Shown: positions 1-7,983, counted from the stretch's first letter. The stretch: 64,000 bases of DNA from Stigmatella ashevillena (GCF_028368975.1 NZ_JAQNDM010000002.1:62001-126000), one strand, 5' to 3'. The notes: a model not told the origin generated them from the sequence alone. Program-made: numbers and translations.

Positions 1-147
1 GGGCGCAAGGCCACGGCCCTGCGTCAGCACTTCCAGCGCGTCAAGACCCACCTGCGCACCATGGCCATCGAGCAGGGCCTCATCGAGCAGGAGGAGGTAC
101 CGTCTTCCGAGACGCCCTCGGTGGAGGAGGAAGGCCCTTCTCCTTGA
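1..147 (+). CDS. C-terminal fragment of an unidentified protein
   Basis: The window opens inside an open frame that reads 48 residues to a TGA at 145-147. The fragment starts GRKATALRQHFQRVKTHLR and ends in an acidic, Ser/Pro-rich tail. The basic helical stretch could be the recognition end of a helix-turn-helix domain such as sigma region 4, but too little is present to name it. It converges with the short-chain dehydrogenase gene, leaving one base between the two stop codons. Confidence 0.55.
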   Translation, partial: GRKATALRQHFQRVKTHLRTMAIEQGLIEQEEVPSSETPSVEEEGPSP

Positions 148-148
148 G

Positions 149-952
149 TCAGCGCTTGTCGGTGCTCGGGGGGAGGAGCACGGGTGCCTTTGGTTTCGCG
201 ATGCGGGCCACGATCTTCGCGACGAATGCGCGGCTGAAGAGGCGGGCGGTGAGCATCAAGAGCTGATTGGCGAAGCCATGCATGGCCGAGGGGCGGCCGG
301 CGATGAATGCGGCGAGGCCGGTTCTCACCACGTCTTCAGGCCGCGCTTTCGTCCCGGGTGGGGTGAGGCCGCCCGCGCGCTGGAAAAAAGGCGTATCGGT
401 CGCGCCGGGAGACAAGCAGAGCACGCGGAGGCCCTTCGCTTGGTACTCCGCCCAGAGCGCTTCGCTGAAGGAGAGGACGAAGGCCTTCGTCGCCCCATAC
501 ACGCTCATATAAGGAGTCGGTTGGTACGCGGCCACCGAGGCCAGTTGGATGACGCCTCCCTGGCGCCGCTCGAGCATGGGGAGAAAGAGGTACGTCAGCT
601 CGACGAGCGCTCCGACGTTGAGGTCGATCTCTTCGCGCTGCCCTGCCAAGGGGAGGGTGCCGAAGTCGCCGTGGAGGCCGAACCCGGCGTTGTTGATGAG
701 GACGTCGACGTCGATTGCCTGGGCAGTGACCGCCTCGAAGAGGCGCTGTGCCGCGCCTGGAGCCGCGAGATCGGCGGTGATGACGTGCGCCTTGCCCAGT
801 TCCGTGGCGAGCGCCTGGAGCTTGGCTTCGCTGCGGGCAACCAGGACCAACGTGGCCCCGAGCCTGGACAGCTGCCGGGCGAACTCCGCGCCGAGCCCCA
901 TGGAAGCACCGGTGATCAGCACTGTCTTGCCTGCGAAATCGAAACGGTTCAT
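149..952 (-). CDS. Short-chain dehydrogenase/reductase (SDR)
   Basis: This is a 267-residue classical SDR, a cytosolic NAD(P)-dependent oxidoreductase. The cofactor motif TGASMGLG is at residues 14-21 and NNAG at 87-90. The catalytic set is Ser139, Tyr152 and Lys156 (YGATK), so the enzyme looks intact. An Arg at position 40, after the second strand, would suit NADP(H), but this is inference. It lies 40 bases downstream of the asparagine synthase-like gene on the same strand, so it may be the last gene of the RiPP operon, or an unrelated housekeeping reductase of the DltE/YqjQ type. The substrate cannot be told from sequence. Confidence 0.9.
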   Translation of the reverse strand: MNRFDFAGKTVLITGASMGLGAEFARQLSRLGATLVLVARSEAKLQALATELGKAHVITADLAAPGAAQRLFEAVTAQAIDVDVLINNAGFGLHGDFGTLPLAGQREEIDLNVGALVELTYLFLPMLERRQGGVIQLASVAAYQPTPYMSVYGATKAFVLSFSEALWAEYQAKGLRVLCLSPGATDTPFFQRAGGLTPPGTKARPEDVVRTGLAAFIAGRPSAMHGFANQLLMLTARLFSRAFVAKIVARIAKPKAPVLLPPSTDKR

Positions 953-992
953 GGCTCAAGAATGAGCGCCAGGGCCCAGCGCGACATGGAAA

Positions 993-2741
993 TCAGATCC
1001 GGGAGAGCGCTTCGGTCAGCTCGTTCCGGTGCGTGGTGTAGAGCTCTCTCCACTGGAAGCCTTCGGGCAGATCGCCGCCTTTGCCGACGAAGAGGTACAC
1101 GAACAGGTCCAGCAGGAGCCGCTGGGCCGGTGTGGCGCAGTAGCGTTGCAGGGGGTGGGGCTCTCGCTCTTCCGCCGGTAGAATCTCCCGCGCCGCGCGA
1201 TCCAGCGCCTCCGCGGTGCGGCGGACCGCCGAGGGGGCGGCGAGCTTCGGCCGATCCACAATCACGGTGGCGAGGGATGCAGGCAATACCCGCCGGGCCA
1301 CCTCGCGCAGGAGCGCCTTGCGCACCCGTCCCCGGATGCGCTGCTCCCAGGGCAGGGCGAACGCCACATCGCGGACGCTCCGGTCCAGGTAGGGGACCCG
1401 GACCTCCAGGCCGCTCGCCATGGAGCCTCCATCCCAGACGCGCAGGTGGGCATCCGTGAGCTGGCCTTCCAGGAAGAAGCGATACACGGCCTCTCGCGCC
1501 GCCGCGGGGTCCGGGGAGGCCATGGCGTGAAGGGAGGCCTTGGCGACCGCGCACTCGTCCTGGGGAATCTCCCCGGTCCGGATCATCCGGTTGTAGCCCT
1601 CCATGCAGGACTTCAACCAGGGGCCCGGCAGGGAATGAATCACGTAGCCCGCGAAGAGCTCATCCGCGCCATCCCCACAGAGCACGGCCTTGACGTGGTT
1701 TCGGATCCGCGGGGCGGCGGTCTCGACGATCGTCGGCTCGCCGGGGCCTTCCAGGGAGCAGAGGGAGCGCGGAAGGGACTCCAGCAGCGTGTCCGGCTCG
1801 AAGCTGTACTCATGGTGTTGCGTGCCCAAGGCCTCGGACAGCCGCCGGCTCACGGCGAGATCCGGAAGGGAGGGATCATCGGCCAGCGAGAAGGTGTGGA
1901 TCTCCCGGGTCCCCCCTTGGGCCAGCAGCGCGGCCAGCAGGGAGCTGTCCACCCCGCCGGAGAGGAAGATGCCCACGGGATGGTCGGCCACCCACTGGCC
2001 GCGCACCGAGTCCGTGAGCCGCTCGCGCAGCAGCTCGATCCGGTCTTCCTCTCGCTCGGGGAGGGGGAGGGCGCGGGGTGGGCTGTGCCGTCCCGGGCGC
2101 AGGTTCAACGTCCCATCCGGTCCGCGAGAGACTTCCAGCGTGCCTCCGGGAGGCACCTGCCGCACGGCCTTGAAGAGCGTGCGCTCACCGAGGGTGAATC
2201 GGAAGGTGGCCCACTCGAAGAGAGACGTGCGATCCAGCTCGCGCGGCAGTGCCGTATCCACGAGCAGCGCTTTCAACTCCGAGGCAAACAGGAGCCTGCG
2301 TCCCCCGTCGACGAGCGCGTAGTACAAGGGCTTGATGCCGAAGGCATCCCGGACCAGGGTGAGCCGCTCTCCGTCCGAGAAGGCGAAGGCGAACATGCCT
2401 TCCAGATCCTCCAGGCAGGCCAACCCGCGCTGCTCCAGGGCGCGCAGCAGCACCTCGGTGTCGCTGCGCGTCTGGAAGGTGACGCCCTCCCGCTCGAGGT
2501 TCCGGCGCAGCGCCGCGTGGTTGTAGAGCTCTCCGTTGTAGACGAGCGTCCACCCCGTCCGGCCCTTCATGGGCTGAGCGCCTCCCTCCCAGTCCAGGAG
2601 ACTCAGGCGCGTGTTGCCCAGCCCTGCCTGGCCCACCACCGCCGTTCCGAGCCCATCCGGTCCGCGGTGGTGGAGCCGCCGCGTCATGCGCTCGAGCAGC
2701 GCGGGGTCCGGCCCACCAAAGATGCCAGCAATGCCGCACAC
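993..2741 (-). CDS. Asparagine synthase (glutamine-hydrolysing)-like amidotransferase
   Basis: The 582-residue protein starts at a GTG with AAGGAG six bases upstream, so it begins MCGIAG and exposes the catalytic Cys2 of a class II glutaminase after Met removal. The glutaminase motifs RGPDG, YNGELYNH and SDTE are all present. The synthetase domain carries the pyrophosphate loop SGGVDSS near residue 260. Both half-reactions therefore look functional: ammonia from glutamine and ATP-dependent acyl adenylation. It sits 28 bases after the GT4 fusion gene in the RiPP block. Family members act as AsnB, as amidating enzymes on natural products, or as lasso-peptide cyclases. Amidation of a carboxylate on the peptide or on its sugar is the inference here; plain asparagine synthesis remains possible. 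Confidence 0.9.
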   Translation of the reverse strand: MCGIAGIFGGPDPALLERMTRRLHHRGPDGLGTAVVGQAGLGNTRLSLLDWEGGAQPMKGRTGWTLVYNGELYNHAALRRNLEREGVTFQTRSDTEVLLRALEQRGLACLEDLEGMFAFAFSDGERLTLVRDAFGIKPLYYALVDGGRRLLFASELKALLVDTALPRELDRTSLFEWATFRFTLGERTLFKAVRQVPPGGTLEVSRGPDGTLNLRPGRHSPPRALPLPEREEDRIELLRERLTDSVRGQWVADHPVGIFLSGGVDSSLLAALLAQGGTREIHTFSLADDPSLPDLAVSRRLSEALGTQHHEYSFEPDTLLESLPRSLCSLEGPGEPTIVETAAPRIRNHVKAVLCGDGADELFAGYVIHSLPGPWLKSCMEGYNRMIRTGEIPQDECAVAKASLHAMASPDPAAAREAVYRFFLEGQLTDAHLRVWDGGSMASGLEVRVPYLDRSVRDVAFALPWEQRIRGRVRKALLREVARRVLPASLATVIVDRPKLAAPSAVRRTAEALDRAAREILPAEEREPHPLQRYCATPAQRLLLDLFVYLFVGKGGDLPEGFQWRELYTTHRNELTEALSRI

Positions 2742-2769
2742 GGGAGGCTCCTTGGGGGATCAATCCCCC

Positions 2770-4740
2770 TCACGCACCCGCGGGAGGCGTGGCTCGCTTG
2801 ACGAAGACGATGAGGCCTTCCCGGTGGAAGCGATCCAGGGCTTGCAGCACCGCGGGCTCCACCTTCCCCGCGGAACGCTCGCCCCGGCTCCGGTAGCGCT
2901 CGAGCAGCTCACCCACCGTCTGCTGGCCGTCACACTGCTCGAGCAGCTCCGAGGTGAAGGGGTTCACGCGGAAGTGATGACCGTAGAGGTTGGTCCGCTT
3001 GTGGAAGACGACGGTCGCCTCTCCTCCTGGGCTCGCGGCTCCGGCGAGGAGCCCCGGCGGCAAGGCATGAAAGCGCTCCACCCGCACCCACCGGCTGCGC
3101 AGGGGCGCCAGCGCGCGCAGCGTCTCGGGAGAGGCTCCCCCGCGGGTGGCCTCCCACACATCGGGCCGATCAAAGGCAGGCTGGGCCTCGTCCTCGGAGG
3201 TGAAGTGGCCCATCCACACGAGCAGCCCCGTGTAGCGCGCCACCTCCGCCAGGGTGGCATCCCCCTGGGTTCCGCCTCCGCCTGTTTCGATCCACCGGCA
3301 GAAGGCGCTCGCGTCCTCGAACAGGTGGGCAGGCTCGTTCGGGTGGGCTTTCAAGTACGCCTGGAGCGTGGCCTCGGCCCGCTCCCCGAGCGTCTCCAAC
3401 AGCCCGGGCACCGTTCGCCGCAGGCCCTCTTCGCGGTTCTCGGGAAGCCCCCGCTCGGCTGCGGACATCTGCCCCGGTTGCCCGCGATGCCGGGCGAGGA
3501 CGTCCTCGAAGAGGCGGGTGTACTCGGCGGCGAGATCTCTGGGGCGGATGGTCTCCAGCAGCTCATGGCCTCGCTGGCCCATCCGCTGGGCCCCTTCGGG
3601 GTCTTCGAGGGCCTTCCGCACCGCCGCCGCCAGGTCCTCCGTCACCTGGGGATCCGGCACCAGCAGCATGTTCTGTCCGGAGATCAGGCGATCGTGGAAC
3701 GGCTGCTTGGAGGCGACCTCTCCGGAGAGCACCAGGCAGGTGCCGCATCCCAGCACTTCGCGGGGCACCGTGGGTGCGTGGAAGGTGATGGGAAAATCCC
3801 GCTCGAGGAAGCACACCGCACGGCACGCGCGGATGAAGCGCGCCACGTTCCAGTGGGCGACGAAGGGGAGAACCCAGGTCACCTCGCTCAGCCCTTGCTC
3901 CTCCACCGCCTTGAGCAGAGGGACCACCCGCTTGCCGCGCGTGAGCGACACGAAGTTGAATCGCAGCCCCTCCTTGCGCAGTTGGCCGAGCGCCTTCACC
4001 AGATCGTACGTCCCCTTGTTCACGCCCACCTTGCCGTAGATGCCAATCACCGGCACCGAGGGATCAATGGGTCGCCGGTTGTTGAGCAGGTGGGGTTGAT
4101 CGCGGGCGATCTCATTCAGGTAGCCATTGAGATCGAGCGGCTCGACGTCCGGCCGGAATTGCTGGCGGATGATGTCGGGCGGGGGCCCCCGATAGAGGTT
4201 GCTGGGCGGAACCCCCATGCCGAGGAACAGCAGCGGGTTGCCCACGCAGACGCCGTTCGCTCGCCGGATGATCTCCCGGTACGTGGTGCCCAGGCCATGC
4301 CGGTTCATCAGCCGGCCCAGATCGCTGCCCGCATTGCGCACCAGGTAGGGCACGCCGGTCCACGACGAGGCCATGTGCGCCGCGACGCCGTAGGGCTCGT
4401 AGTAGTAGCTGAAGATGAGTTCGCAGCGGTGGCGCCGGACGACCTCCGTGGCCACGCCCGCGAGCTTGCCCACGTAGGGATTGGTCTGGGGTACGTGCAG
4501 GAAGATCGGCGACATGCGCTCGGTCCCGTGCAGTTGCACGCGCCCCGTGCCGAAGGAGGGCTCCAGCCAGGTGCGGTCCTCCTGCGTGAGCATGAGCCGG
4601 TAGTCTTCTTCCACCTCGTCCGCGTTGGTGACCACGTGCACTTCGTGGCCCGCTTCGGCCAGCGCGCGGCACATCCAATAGGACTGGGCGCTCACACCGC
4701 CCTGGATGGGCGGGTACTTGATGATGGCACAGATGCGCAC
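2770..4740 (-). CDS. GT4-family glycosyltransferase fused to a RiPP partner/PqqD-like domain
   Basis: The start is a GTG with AGGAGAG close upstream; the protein has 656 residues. The first ~400 have the GT-B fold of family 4, with PPIQGGVS near the N-terminus, GIYGKVGVNKG in the middle, and a P-R-E-x-LGCGTC-L-V-L donor-site region. The remaining ~230 residues are not part of GT4 enzymes. From residue 552 the tail (VRVERF, then GEATVVF, VNPFTSELLEQCDGQQTVGE and a final helix-strand) matches the tail of the neighbouring MNIO protein almost motif for motif and resembles PqqD-like recognition domains. I infer that this glycosyltransferase is guided to the precursor peptide by the same leader as the oxidase. 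It lies 30 bases after the MNIO gene and 28 before the amidotransferase gene. Confidence 0.88.
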   Translation of the reverse strand: MRICAIIKYPPIQGGVSAQSYWMCRALAEAGHEVHVVTNADEVEEDYRLMLTQEDRTWLEPSFGTGRVQLHGTERMSPIFLHVPQTNPYVGKLAGVATEVVRRHRCELIFSYYYEPYGVAAHMASSWTGVPYLVRNAGSDLGRLMNRHGLGTTYREIIRRANGVCVGNPLLFLGMGVPPSNLYRGPPPDIIRQQFRPDVEPLDLNGYLNEIARDQPHLLNNRRPIDPSVPVIGIYGKVGVNKGTYDLVKALGQLRKEGLRFNFVSLTRGKRVVPLLKAVEEQGLSEVTWVLPFVAHWNVARFIRACRAVCFLERDFPITFHAPTVPREVLGCGTCLVLSGEVASKQPFHDRLISGQNMLLVPDPQVTEDLAAAVRKALEDPEGAQRMGQRGHELLETIRPRDLAAEYTRLFEDVLARHRGQPGQMSAAERGLPENREEGLRRTVPGLLETLGERAEATLQAYLKAHPNEPAHLFEDASAFCRWIETGGGGTQGDATLAEVARYTGLLVWMGHFTSEDEAQPAFDRPDVWEATRGGASPETLRALAPLRSRWVRVERFHALPPGLLAGAASPGGEATVVFHKRTNLYGHHFRVNPFTSELLEQCDGQQTVGELLERYRSRGERSAGKVEPAVLQALDRFHREGLIVFVKRATPPAGA

Positions 4741-4770
4741 GAGGCTCTCCTGAGAGCGCGGAGGAGGGGT

Positions 4771-6543
4771 TCAGCTCGCCACGGTGAGGGTGAGGGCGTT
4801 CAGTTCATGGAGGCGGCGGATCACTTCGGCACAGGCCAGCGCCTCCTGGGGTTTCCCGCTCCCCGCGCTCCGTGAGAGCTGGGCGGCGATCTCCACCGTG
4901 GTCCGGGTGCCATCGCACAGTGCGAGCAGCGAGCGTGTCCGCTCGTTGATCGCCAGGTGCCGCACGTTGCGGAAGCCGGGGGCCTTGGTGAAGAGCACGG
5001 CGGTGGCGGTGCCCGGAACCTCTTGGGGATCCTGGCCTGCGTTGATGCGCCGCACGAGCTCGACGACGTCACACCCGAAGCGCTCCACGCGCACGTGGGG
5101 GCCGGTGCGGGGCCGGGCCGCCAGAAGGGCTTCGGTGCCTGGGGCAGGGGTGGCCTCGTAGGCCTGGCGGAAATCCTTGGCGCTCTGGACGGGCGCGACC
5201 GTCGAGGACAGCTCGAGCTGGGCGCGCTCGAAGCGCACGATGTCGCCGAGCGGTGTGAGCAACTCCGGCCGCTCGACCAACACCTGATCGAGCATTCGCA
5301 GGAACCAGAACCCGTCCCTCACCGAGCGGTTCACGAACTCGGGGGAGAAGAGCGGGGCATGGTCATCGACGAAGCGGTGCGCGAGCTCGTGCCAGAGCCC
5401 CCGGTTCTGAAGCCACTTGCAGCTCGCGGGGGCCGCCTTTGCCAGCAGGGAGAGCCGCTTGCTCGCCAGATCGTGCGCGAAGGAGGAGAGGTGCTCCGCG
5501 CCCACGGCGAGCAGGGCCGCCGTCTGCTCTTCCCCGAGGGACAGCTCCGCGCCCACGGCTTGAGGCGTGGCCAGGAACCGCTTGCGGAGCGCGGGCTCCA
5601 CGAGGAGCCGGGCCAGGGCCGTCTGGAACTTCAGCTCATCCATGGGGAGCGGCACGGGCTCGGCGCTCGCCGAGGGAAGGGCTGGGGCCGGAGGCCGGGG
5701 GGGCCGGTGGTGCGCGCGGTGCATGATGTCCCGCGCCCGATCGAGATCCTGGAGCATCTCCTGGAACTCCTCGGGGAAGTTCTGGTCGCGCTCGATCAGC
5801 ACGGCACGGATCTCACTTCGCCGCGCCACGTACTCCAGCAGCTGCCACACCTCGGGATTCGAGTCCACGCGCTGGCTGTGGCTGTCGATCCACTGCGCCC
5901 CCCGCCGCTCACCGCCCGCCAAGTGCACCTGGATGACGCGCTCCAGAGGCAACGCGTCCAGCAGGGCGTAGGGATCGTACCGGTGGTTCTGGGAGTTGAT
6001 GAAGACGTTGGCCAGATCGAGCAGCAGACCGCAGTCCGCCTCGGTGAGGACCCGGGTGACGAACTCCGCCTCGCCCAGGGGGCTGGGGAAGGCGAAGGCA
6101 TAGGTGATGTTCTCGATCAGGAAAGGAACGCCGAGGATCTCCTGCACCTGGCGCGCCTTCTTCGCGCACCGGCGGACCGCTGCCTCGGTGAAGGGCAGGG
6201 GGGTGAGCTGTCCCAGCTCCACGCCTCCCGCCTTCGTCATGCACAGGTGATCGCTGGAGAAGGGGGCCCGGACGAGCTTCACCAGCTCGGCCACCTCCTC
6301 GCAGTACTCGACGTCCAAGGGACCATCGGTGCCCAGGGACGTTTCGAGCGCGTGAGGAATGAGCGGGTGCCGCTCCAGCAGGGGCAGCGCCCGCTCGATG
6401 CTCTCGGGAACGGAGCGAACGTACCGGTCGGCGATCAGCTCGAACCAGTCAATGCGATCCGCGTGCTTCGATTGGTGCTCGCGCAGCTCGGGGCGGTAAC
6501 CAATGCCCGCCCCCAGGGTGGGCAAGTCTTCCAACCGGGCCAA
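4771..6543 (-). CDS. MNIO (DUF692) multinuclear iron oxidase fused to partner/recognition domain
   Basis: The open frame runs back to a GTG at 6654, but that would cover half of the precursor gene. The family N-terminus (GAGIGYRPEL) begins just after the precursor stop, so I prefer the TTG at 6543 (590 residues); TTGs at 6534 and 6525 are alternatives. Residues ~8-275 are DUF692, with HALETSLG, DHLC, LIENITY, DLANVFINSQNH, HLAGGE, DSHS and ERDQNFPE, which carry the His/Glu/Asp/Asn metal ligands of this TIM-barrel family. MNIOs modify Cys residues of peptides, for example to oxazolone/thioamide or 5-thiooxazole, and usually need a separate partner. Here ~300 further residues include a DUF2063-like helical part and a PqqD-like tail (LLALCDGTRTTVEIA), so the partner appears built in. 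Confidence 0.88.
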   Translation of the reverse strand: MARLEDLPTLGAGIGYRPELREHQSKHADRIDWFELIADRYVRSVPESIERALPLLERHPLIPHALETSLGTDGPLDVEYCEEVAELVKLVRAPFSSDHLCMTKAGGVELGQLTPLPFTEAAVRRCAKKARQVQEILGVPFLIENITYAFAFPSPLGEAEFVTRVLTEADCGLLLDLANVFINSQNHRYDPYALLDALPLERVIQVHLAGGERRGAQWIDSHSQRVDSNPEVWQLLEYVARRSEIRAVLIERDQNFPEEFQEMLQDLDRARDIMHRAHHRPPRPPAPALPSASAEPVPLPMDELKFQTALARLLVEPALRKRFLATPQAVGAELSLGEEQTAALLAVGAEHLSSFAHDLASKRLSLLAKAAPASCKWLQNRGLWHELAHRFVDDHAPLFSPEFVNRSVRDGFWFLRMLDQVLVERPELLTPLGDIVRFERAQLELSSTVAPVQSAKDFRQAYEATPAPGTEALLAARPRTGPHVRVERFGCDVVELVRRINAGQDPQEVPGTATAVLFTKAPGFRNVRHLAINERTRSLLALCDGTRTTVEIAAQLSRSAGSGKPQEALACAEVIRRLHELNALTLTVAS

Positions 6544-6547
6544 GGGT

Positions 6548-6748
6548 TCAGGCGGACTGCGACGGCGCGGAGACACAGCCACAGAGGCAGCCGGAGCCAC
6601 ACGCGCAGCTGATGCAGACGCTGCCCGCGTCCGTGAAGGAGTAGGCAGGACCACAGTCCAGCATCTCCAGCTTGAACTCCTCGGTCTCCACTTGCGGCGC
6701 GGAGGGCCTGGTCAGCTGCGGGTTGGGAACTGCACTGGCGTTGTCCAT
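6548..6748 (-). CDS. Cys-rich RiPP precursor peptide
   Basis: The 66-residue ORF has ATG preceded by GAGGAA about six bases upstream. Residues 1-30 form a Cys-free leader rich in Pro, Gln and Glu, ending in EEFKLEML, an acidic/hydrophobic stretch of the kind bound by recognition domains. The likely core holds seven Cys, at 32, 45, 48, 50, 54, 56 and 58, with the dense run CISCACGSGCLCGC at 45-58 and several Ser/Thr that could take sugars. The stop is four bases before the preferred MNIO start, so the two are probably translationally coupled. No homologue is recognised; the assignment rests on composition and on the adjoining MNIO gene. Confidence 0.85.
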   Translation of the reverse strand: MDNASAVPNPQLTRPSAPQVETEEFKLEMLDCGPAYSFTDAGSVCISCACGSGCLCGCVSAPSQSA

Positions 6749-6784
6749 GGCATTCCTCGTCGCTCAACAATAGGTGGAGAAGCC

Positions 6785-6814
6785 AGACTAAGCCGCACTC
6801 TGAGGCTGGGTCAA
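6785..6814 (-). promoter_or_regulatory. Candidate sigma-70-type promoter for the precursor gene
   Basis: On the minus strand TTGACC (6809-6814) is followed after 18 bases by TAGTCT (6785-6790). The -35 box matches the consensus at five of six positions and the -10 at three of six. Transcription would begin about 30 bases before the precursor ATG. Its position between the GT1 gene and the precursor would let the peptide be made in excess of the enzymes encoded upstream. Confidence 0.4.
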
Positions 6815-6843
6815 TACATTGTCTTGAATGTTTCAGTAGTCCT

Positions 6844-7983
6844 TTACCCTGGCCTGTGGGTGAGGTGTTTCACCACCATTTCGATTCCACGCCGAGGAGC
6901 CAAAGTGGTGGCGAGTGCGCGGGCCTGGACCTGGAGGGAGGAAGACTCCAGCGCATGACGTAGCGCGGCAATCAGGGTGGGAGCATCCACGCCTCGGGCT
7001 GGAACCGGTGCGGGGGCGATTCCCAGCCGGTGGGCCCGCTCCGCCCAGAAGGGTTGATCGTACGCATGGGGCACCACGACTTGGGGGACCCCCGCGCGAG
7101 CGGCCGCCGCCAGGGTGCCGGCGCCCCCGTGGTGCACCACGGCCGCGACGCGAGAGAAGAGCTGGCTGTGCGAGGTATGGCCGATGCGGAAGACCTGCTC
7201 CTCTGGTTTCTGGTGTCCGGGGGGCACTGTGCCGGTGAAGAGCAGGGCGCGGCAGCCCACGGCGCCCACCACTTCTTGGAGGAGGCGCTCGTTGAGCCCG
7301 GGAGCGCTCCCCGTGAGGCTGCCAAAGCCGATGTAGACGGGAGGCGCCCCCGCCGCCAGGAAGGCCTCGAGCCCGGCGTCGAGAGGCCGGGGGTCCTCGA
7401 GCAGCAGCGCCCCCGTGGGAGGCGCCCAGAGCGTCACGCCGGCCAGCGGTCCCACGAGTTCCTCGTCTGCGGCGAGCAGCACGCGCTCGGGGGCGAAGGC
7501 GTAGGCGAGCAGGTTCTCCACGTCCGGCAGCCCGTGCTGGGAATGGAAAGCGCGCAGGGTCTGGAGCAGCGGCTCTGGCAGGAGGATGGAGCGGCGCCCG
7601 CTGGGCATGAAGATGCCCGGGGCATAGGCGACGGCCAGGGAGGCCACCCCCGCCGCCTCGGCCGCGGAACGGACCGCGAAGGCCATCCCCGCGCCCAGGA
7701 CGAGGTCGGCTCCGGCGGCCAGCGCTGGAAGGCAATCGAGCTGTGCTTGAAGCTCTTGCGCGAGGAAGGCCTGGATGGCGTTGGGCCCGGGCTGGGTCCG
7801 GAGGAATTCGTCCGCATCCCGTCCCAACGGGACGAACGGCACCGCGAAGGCGGCGGCATCCGGCGCATAGAGCGGTCGCGCCGCCACCGTGGCCTCGTGT
7901 CCCGCGGCGCGCAGGCCTTGGGCCAGGGCCAGCATGGGCTGGAAGTCGCCGCGGGAGCCGGGCGCCGCGAGCAGGAATTTCAT
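6844..7983 (-). CDS. GT1-family (UGT/MGT-like) glycosyltransferase
   Basis: The 379-residue GT-B enzyme has the N-terminal acceptor-domain signature FLLAAPGSRGDFQPML and the C-terminal nucleotide-sugar motif HHGGAGTLAAAARAGVP, followed by PHAYDQPFWAERAHRLG. These are the hallmarks of UDP/TDP-sugar glycosyltransferases acting on sterols, macrolides and other natural products. It is the first gene of the minus-strand block, 95 bases before the precursor peptide gene, and diverges from the large repeat lipoprotein. With the GT4 fusion it gives the cluster two different glycosyltransferases. A role in glycosylating the RiPP is inference; the acceptor could instead be a lipid or an unlinked small molecule. 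Confidence 0.88.
   Translation of the reverse strand: MKFLLAAPGSRGDFQPMLALAQGLRAAGHEATVAARPLYAPDAAAFAVPFVPLGRDADEFLRTQPGPNAIQAFLAQELQAQLDCLPALAAGADLVLGAGMAFAVRSAAEAAGVASLAVAYAPGIFMPSGRRSILLPEPLLQTLRAFHSQHGLPDVENLLAYAFAPERVLLAADEELVGPLAGVTLWAPPTGALLLEDPRPLDAGLEAFLAAGAPPVYIGFGSLTGSAPGLNERLLQEVVGAVGCRALLFTGTVPPGHQKPEEQVFRIGHTSHSQLFSRVAAVVHHGGAGTLAAAARAGVPQVVVPHAYDQPFWAERAHRLGIAPAPVPARGVDAPTLIAALRHALESSSLQVQARALATTLAPRRGIEMVVKHLTHRPG

Noticed and set aside
2611-4875. Open frame of 754 codons on the plus strand opposite the GT4 gene
   Set aside because: It is the reverse complement of real coding sequence and has low-complexity Ala/Gly/Arg composition with no motif. High GC makes such frames common here.
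993-6748. Lasso-peptide locus, because of the AsnB-type enzyme
   Set aside because: There is no B1/B2 transglutaminase-like protease, and the precursor has no Gly/Cys1 plus Asp/Glu7-9 core. The MNIO fusion fits a different RiPP class.
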